Part shown: positions 14,641 through 17,687 of the stretch, piece after piece
Layout of the letters: each line of letters opens with the position of its first letter
How positions within the stretch are numbered: the stretch's first letter is position 1
DNA from: JBBSGA01 sp038254585
Lineage (GTDB): Bacteria; Chloroflexota; Chloroflexia; Chloroflexales; Kallotenuaceae
DNA length: 17,687 nt
Assembly: GCA_038254585.1 (NCBI GenBank)
Contig: JBBSGA010000103.1
Span: 1-17,687 of the forward strand
Direction: 5' to 3'
Translations under genes and position numbers: made by a program
The notes under the pieces: model-generated
The model's input: the letters and a program-made list of their open reading frames with translations, nothing else
Told to the model about the DNA's origin: nothing
Databases searched by the model: none

Positions 14641-14720
14641 CCGTCCGCGAATGTGACGTGAATACACGAATGGAGTCATGAATATTCGTGTATTCGTGCT
14701 CGTATTCGTGGACGGCTTTT
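14641..14720 (+). terminator. Long ATTCGTG-rich inverted repeat, probable terminator
   Basis: The left arm 14641-14671 (CCGTCCGCGAAT to ATACACGAAT) pairs with the right arm 14684-14715 (ATTCGTGTATTC to ATTCGTGGACGG). Twelve inner and eleven of twelve outer positions match, around a less matched middle. The right arm contains ATTCGTG three times. CTTTT follows directly, so on the plus strand it can terminate the TetR transcript. The repeated unit suggests a copy of a dispersed repeat family rather than a simple terminator. Confidence 0.6.
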
Positions 14721-14729
14721 ACTGCAGCC

Positions 14730-15512
14730 CTACGCCATCGCCAGCGTTAGGCTCACCGGGCAGTGGTCCGACCCGGCCACGTCGCACTCGATCTCGGCGT
14801 CCACGATGCGCTCGCGGAGATCGGGCGAGACGAAGATATAGTCGAGCCGCCAGCCGATATTCCGCTCCCGGGCACCGGCCCACGGCGCCCACCAGCTGTA
14901 CTCGGCCGTCGCGGGGTGGAGGTGGCGAAAGGTGTCGATCAGCCCCGCATTGAAAAACCGGCCCAGGGCCGCCCGCTCTTCCGGCAGAAAGCCCGAGGTC
15001 TTCGCGTTCTCGCGCGGCCGTGCCAGGTCGATCGCGGCGAAGGCGGTATTAACGTCGCCCGCGACGACGACGCTCCGGCCGGCCGCCATCAAAGCGGCCG
15101 CGATCTCGAGGAAGCGCGCGTAGAAGTCGAGCTTATAGGTGACCCACTCCGGCCCGCGGCCGCCGTTCGGAAAGTAGACGTTGAAGAAGACCAGGTCGGG
15201 GAAGGTGCTCACGAGCACCCGCCCGTCGGAGTCGAAGCGGACGTCGCCGAGGCCGCGCGACAGTGCCAACGGCTCCTCACGCGAGAAGGTCACGACCCCG
15301 CTGTAGCCCTTGCGCTCGGCCGCGGACCACGCGGCGTGGAAGCCGGGCGGCTCCCGCAGCGCCGGGGAAAGCTGCTGCGGGCTGGCCTTGGTCTCCTGCA
15401 GCGCGACGATGCCGGCGTCCGTCTCGGCCAGCCACCGGAGAAAGCCTTTCTTCTCGGCGGCACGAATGCCGTTGACGTTCCAGGAGACGATCTTCAGCTG
15501 TCGATACTCCAC
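14730..15512 (-). CDS. xth: Exodeoxyribonuclease III (AP endonuclease)
   Basis: This DNA-repair enzyme cleaves at abasic sites and trims 3' ends. It has 260 aa, the usual length. All core motifs of the exonuclease III branch are present: IVSWNVNGIRA (Asn14), LQETK (Glu40, metal), FNVYFPNGG, VVVAGDVNTAF (Asp153, Asn155), WRLDYIFVS and GSDHCPVSL (Asp249, His250). It is cytoplasmic and acts in base-excision repair. GTG at 15512 was chosen because it lies just before the conserved KIVSWN and has AGGG 7 bases upstream. The frame runs to another GTG at 15539 without a ribosome-binding site. It appears to be a single-gene unit, convergent with the TetR gene and divergent from the small Cys/His protein. 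Confidence 0.96.
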   Translation of the reverse strand: MEYRQLKIVSWNVNGIRAAEKKGFLRWLAETDAGIVALQETKASPQQLSPALREPPGFHAAWSAAERKGYSGVVTFSREEPLALSRGLGDVRFDSDGRVLVSTFPDLVFFNVYFPNGGRGPEWVTYKLDFYARFLEIAAALMAAGRSVVVAGDVNTAFAAIDLARPRENAKTSGFLPEERAALGRFFNAGLIDTFRHLHPATAEYSWWAPWAGARERNIGWRLDYIFVSPDLRERIVDAEIECDVAGSDHCPVSLTLAMA

Positions 15513-15556
15513 GGCCAAACCCTGCGTGCCCCGCCTCACTCAACACATCTGTTTCC

Positions 15557-15562
15557 ATTATA
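15557..15562 (-). promoter_or_regulatory. TATAAT -10 box of the exonuclease III gene
   Basis: On the minus strand TATAAT is a perfect -10 box, 44 bases before the GTG start. No good -35 is found at 16-18 bases, so an activator or another sigma factor may be needed, or the match is incidental. Confidence 0.4.
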
Positions 15563-15598
15563 GAGGCATCACGCTTGCAGCGGCGCGCGCACCGGAGC

Positions 15599-15627
15599 TT
15601 GCACACCGGTCGAAGAATCGCTACGAT
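15599..15627 (+). promoter_or_regulatory. Promoter of the small Cys/His protein gene
   Basis: TTGCAC (15599-15604), a 17-base spacer and TACGAT (15622-15627) form a reasonable sigma-70 promoter with start near 15634, giving a leader of about 44 bases that ends in AAGGAGG. Confidence 0.45.
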
Positions 15628-15677
15628 TCAGATGGTTCTCGCAACGTCGCAACCGCAGATAGCATAAGGAGGGTATC

Positions 15678-15962
15678 GTGGTAACGATTGGACGGACGGG
15701 CGTCATTACTACGCGCTGGTCTCCGGGACACCCGATTCACGTGGCGCGGCCGGCAGAAGACGCCCGTGGCTACACCGCTCTCTGCGGCGTCAGGCTGCGC
15801 ACGAGCCACTGGATCGAGCGCCGCAAAGGCGCGCTGATCGACGAGGAAGAGCTGTGTCCGGGCTGCAAGGCCAACGGTGCCGTGGCCGAGATGAGCGGCG
15901 GCCGCCTGCGTGCCCGGCTGCGCCTGCCGTCGATGCGTGGACGGCAGCAGCGTGATGCGTAA
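15678..15962 (+). CDS. Small basic Cys/His protein, possible zinc-binding
   Basis: I cannot name this 94-aa protein. A perfect AAGGAGG (15666-15672) 5 bases before the GTG strongly supports translation. His21, Cys36 (YTALCGVRL), Cys60 and Cys63 (ELCPGCK) form an H-C-CxxC set that could bind one zinc ion. This resembles the H...LCG...CxxC pattern of small hypothetical proteins found in actinobacteria and their phages. The last 25 residues are Arg-rich (GGRLRARLRLPSMRGRQQR), fitting contact with nucleic acid. It is expressed alone from its own promoter and followed by a strong hairpin. No catalytic motif is seen. Confidence 0.7.
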   Translation: MVTIGRTGVITTRWSPGHPIHVARPAEDARGYTALCGVRLRTSHWIERRKGALIDEEELCPGCKANGAVAEMSGGRLRARLRLPSMRGRQQRDA

Positions 15963-16029
15963 GCGGCTGAAGGGCCGCGCTACGTCCAGGGCAACGTAAT
16001 GGTGTAGATTCTGACATGGCTGGCTCACA

Positions 16030-16066
16030 AGCCACGCCCATCCGTAGTGAATGGGCGTGGCTCATT
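16030..16066 (+). terminator. Rho-independent terminator-like hairpin
   Basis: AGCCACGCCCAT (16030-16041) and ATGGGCGTGGCT (16051-16062) are perfect 12-base arms with a 9-base loop, followed by CATTT. It lies 67 bases after the small Cys/His gene. The T-tract is short but the stem is very stable, so it should end that transcript and insulate the serine hydrolase gene. Confidence 0.75.
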
Positions 16067-16110
16067 TGACGCACGGCAGGAAAACGCGCGGTATGGCGAG
16101 CACAAGACGG

Positions 16111-16116
16111 TATACT
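16111..16116 (+). promoter_or_regulatory. TATACT -10 candidate of the serine hydrolase gene
   Basis: TATACT lies 69 bases before the GTG start, after the terminator. No clear -35 is present at 16-18 bases. The 10-mer GTATACTGTC is identical to that before the Uma2 gene. Confidence 0.35.
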
Positions 16117-16135
16117 GTCGGCAGACGGCCTAAAC

Positions 16136-16188
16136 AGGAGGAGCCCCTGAGAGCTCATACACCCCTTGCAATGGAGCTTTGCTTGTGA
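16136..16188 (+). promoter_or_regulatory. Leader with orphan AGGAGGAG and overlapping mini-frame
   Basis: AGGAGGAG (16136-16143) is an excellent ribosome-binding site, but no ATG, GTG or TTG follows at normal distance in any frame. CTG at 16147 is the only near-cognate option. From CTG, or from ATG at 16171, a short frame runs to a TGA at 16186-16188 that overlaps the hydrolase GTG as GTGA. This arrangement could couple translation of a leader peptide to the hydrolase. Confidence 0.3.
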
Positions 16189-17621
16189 ACCAGGACCATC
16201 AGCTTCCCCATAGCAGCCCTGAGGCGCAGGGCATCGCGTCATCTGCCATTCGGGCGTTCGTGGACGAGGCGGAGCAGCAGATTCGCTCACTCCACAGCTT
16301 CATGCTCCTGCGCAGAGGCTGTGTGGTCGCGCAGGGATGGTGGTCGCCCTATACGCCCGAAGATCCGCACATGCTCTTCTCCTTGAGTAAGAGCTTTACC
16401 GCTACCGCGGTCGGTCTCGCGATCGAGGAAGGCCGCCTATCTCTGGACGATCTGGTGCTGGACTTCTTTCCCGGCGACGTGCCGGCCCAGCCCGGCGAGC
16501 ACCTGCGGACTATGCGCGTGTGCCATCTCCTGTCGATGTCCACTGGGCACGCGGAGGACACGCTCCGGTACCTGCACGAAGCGCCGGACGGCAACTGGGC
16601 GCGGGCCTTTCTCGCCCGGCCGGTCGAATACGCGCCCGGCACCCATTTCCTCTATAACACCGGCGCTACCTACATGCTGTCGGCGATCGTGCAGCGGCTG
16701 GCAGACATGCGGATGCTGGACTATCTGCAGTCGCGTCTGTTCCAGCCCTTAGGCATCGAGGATCCGGCGTGGGAAACCTCGCCACAGGGTATCGATACAG
16801 GAGGATGGGGGCTGAGCATCCGGACCGAGGATATCGCCCGCTTCGGCCAGCTCTACCTCCAGAAGGGTCTGTGGCAGGACCGGCGCATCCTGCCGGAAGC
16901 CTGGGTCGAGCAGGCAACCGCGCGCCAGATATCGAATGGGAGCGACGCCGACAGTGATTGGGCACAGGGCTACGGCTACCAGTTCTGGTGCTGCCGCCAT
17001 GGGGCCTATCGCGGCGACGGCGCATTCGGCCAGTTCTGCATGGTCATGCCCGAGCAGCAGGCGGTGCTGGCGATCACTGCCGGAGTATCGGATATGCAGG
17101 TGGTGCTCAACCTGGTCTGGAAGCACCTGCTGCCGGCGATGGGACCGGAGCCGTTGCCCGAAGGCTCCGCGGCGGCGGAGGCACTGCGCCGGAAGCTCGC
17201 GAGCCTGGCTCTGCCGCCGCAACCGGGAGCGGATTCGTCCGCCGTGACCGGGCGGGTGTCGGGGAAGCAGTACGCCCTCGACGCCAATCCGGAGCAGATC
17301 ACGTCGGCCCGGTTCGACTTCGACGACGCGGGCTGCCGCTTCACCCTGAATGATGGCCGCGGCGCCCGCGAGATCCGGTGCGGAAGTGGGGCCTGGGTGA
17401 AGGGCGAGACCAGCCTCGAGAACGACGAGCCGCGACGCGTCGCGGCGAGCGGCGCCTGGACGGACGAGGAGACGTTTGCAATGCGGCTCTGGTTCTACGA
17501 AACGCCTTTCGAGATCGCGATCAGCTGCCGCTTCGTAGGGGATAGAGTCGCGATCGATCGGAAGATGAACGTCGCTTTCGGCCCCACCGAGCGGCCACGG
17601 CTGGAGGGGGGTATGGGGTAG
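16185..17621 (+). CDS. Beta-lactamase-fold serine hydrolase (class C type)
   Basis: This 478-aa protein is of the beta-lactamase/transpeptidase-like family, related in motif style to esterases, DD-peptidases and 6-aminohexanoate-dimer hydrolases. The nucleophile motif SLSK is at 66-69 (FSLSKSFTATAVGLAIEEG). The catalytic Tyr157 lies in FLYNTGATYMLS. The third motif region is GDGAFGQF, near 277-284. Residues about 350-478 form an extra C-terminal beta domain of unknown role. No signal peptide is visible, so a cytoplasmic location is inferred. GTG at 16185 is preferred because GGAG lies 8 bases upstream. TTG at 16179 is the only alternative. It appears to be a single-gene unit. The natural substrate is unknown, and the sequence alone does not indicate beta-lactam resistance. 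Confidence 0.9.
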   Translation: MNQDHQLPHSSPEAQGIASSAIRAFVDEAEQQIRSLHSFMLLRRGCVVAQGWWSPYTPEDPHMLFSLSKSFTATAVGLAIEEGRLSLDDLVLDFFPGDVPAQPGEHLRTMRVCHLLSMSTGHAEDTLRYLHEAPDGNWARAFLARPVEYAPGTHFLYNTGATYMLSAIVQRLADMRMLDYLQSRLFQPLGIEDPAWETSPQGIDTGGWGLSIRTEDIARFGQLYLQKGLWQDRRILPEAWVEQATARQISNGSDADSDWAQGYGYQFWCCRHGAYRGDGAFGQFCMVMPEQQAVLAITAGVSDMQVVLNLVWKHLLPAMGPEPLPEGSAAAEALRRKLASLALPPQPGADSSAVTGRVSGKQYALDANPEQITSARFDFDDAGCRFTLNDGRGAREIRCGSGAWVKGETSLENDEPRRVAASGAWTDEETFAMRLWFYETPFEIAISCRFVGDRVAIDRKMNVAFGPTERPRLEGGMG

Positions 17622-17665
17622 GCCCTCACCCCTGACCCCCCTCCAATTGCGATGGGAGAGGGGAC
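17622..17665. repeat. Dispersed CCCTCACCCC-type repeat, copy 2
   Basis: GCCCTCACCCCTGACCCCC, then TCCAATTGCGATGGGAGAGGGG, matches the repeat at 5151-5192 in order and orientation, with small changes in the left stem. It begins one base after the serine hydrolase stop and runs to near the window end. The hairpin may also act as transcription end, but two copies 12.5 kb apart argue for an interspersed repeat family. Confidence 0.65.
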
Positions 17666-17687
17666 GCCGGTTTCCCTCGCCCGCCGC

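Noticed and set aside
14684..14715. CRISPR-like array from the repeated ATTCGTG units
   Set aside because: The units are 7-8 bases with almost no spacers and form one arm of a hairpin. No cas genes are present.
14678..14953. 91-codon plus-strand frame starting in the ATTCGTG repeat
   Set aside because: It begins inside the hairpin and runs antisense through the conserved end of exonuclease III, with a Pro/Arg/Ser-rich product.
16185..17621. True class C beta-lactamase
   Set aside because: It lacks a signal peptide and has an extra C-terminal domain. The motif set fits the broad serine hydrolase family rather than AmpC.

Overview
The window is GC-rich (about 60-65% by eye) and densely coded, with strong third-position G/C bias that produces long meaningless antisense frames. 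The organism is a bacterium. The best guess is Chloroflexota (Thermomicrobia-like or a related lineage). That rests on a Tat-type solute-binding lipoprotein with an Ala/Ser/Thr-rich linker after the lipobox cysteine, a Uma2-family nuclease, many GTG starts, and CCCTCACCCC-type dispersed intergenic repeats. The taxonomy is inference, not proof.

Region 1 (141-7327) is a carbohydrate-utilisation locus. A three-gene ABC importer operon on the minus strand (solute-binding lipoprotein 3685-2147, MalF-type permease 2001-1054, MalG-type permease 1040-141) is divergent from a LacI-family regulator (4078-5124). The regulator is followed by a large cytoplasmic GHL6-like glycosidase with a beta-galactosidase-trimerisation-like domain (5243-7327). 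The control region between the divergent units can be read in detail: TTGACA-N18-TACTAT for the importer, TTGACG-N18-TATGCT for the regulator, and a TGTTA-N4-TAACA operator on the importer start site. No transporter ATPase is encoded here, so a shared MsmK/UgpC-type ATPase elsewhere is likely. The substrate cannot be told from sequence.

Region 2 (7213-10392, minus) holds a small two-helix membrane protein and a large YfhO-family multi-membrane protein. The YfhO-like frame runs 115 bp into the 3' end of the convergent glycosidase gene.

Region 3 (10393-11510) has a 379-bp stretch carrying a decayed TolB/PD40 beta-propeller blade, then a Uma2-family (DUF820) nuclease and a hairpin between convergent genes.

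Region 4 (11511-14583) is a minus-strand operon of NTF2/SnoaL-like protein, NmrA-like NAD(P)-binding protein and APH-family phosphotransferase. It is divergent from a TetR regulator. The two promoters overlap at their -10 boxes and are covered by a GTATA-N5-TATAC inverted repeat, so TetR probably controls both sides.

Region 5 (14584-17687) has a long ATTCGTG-rich inverted repeat serving as a probable terminator, exonuclease III on the minus strand, a small Cys/His protein with a strong ribosome-binding site, a 12-bp-stem terminator, a beta-lactamase-fold serine hydrolase, and at the very end a second copy of the CCCTCACCCC repeat also found at 5151. I see no tRNA, rRNA, CRISPR array, transposase or phage gene. 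Nothing here is clearly a new defence or mobile system. The least characterised parts are the glycosidase-importer pair and the small Cys/His protein.
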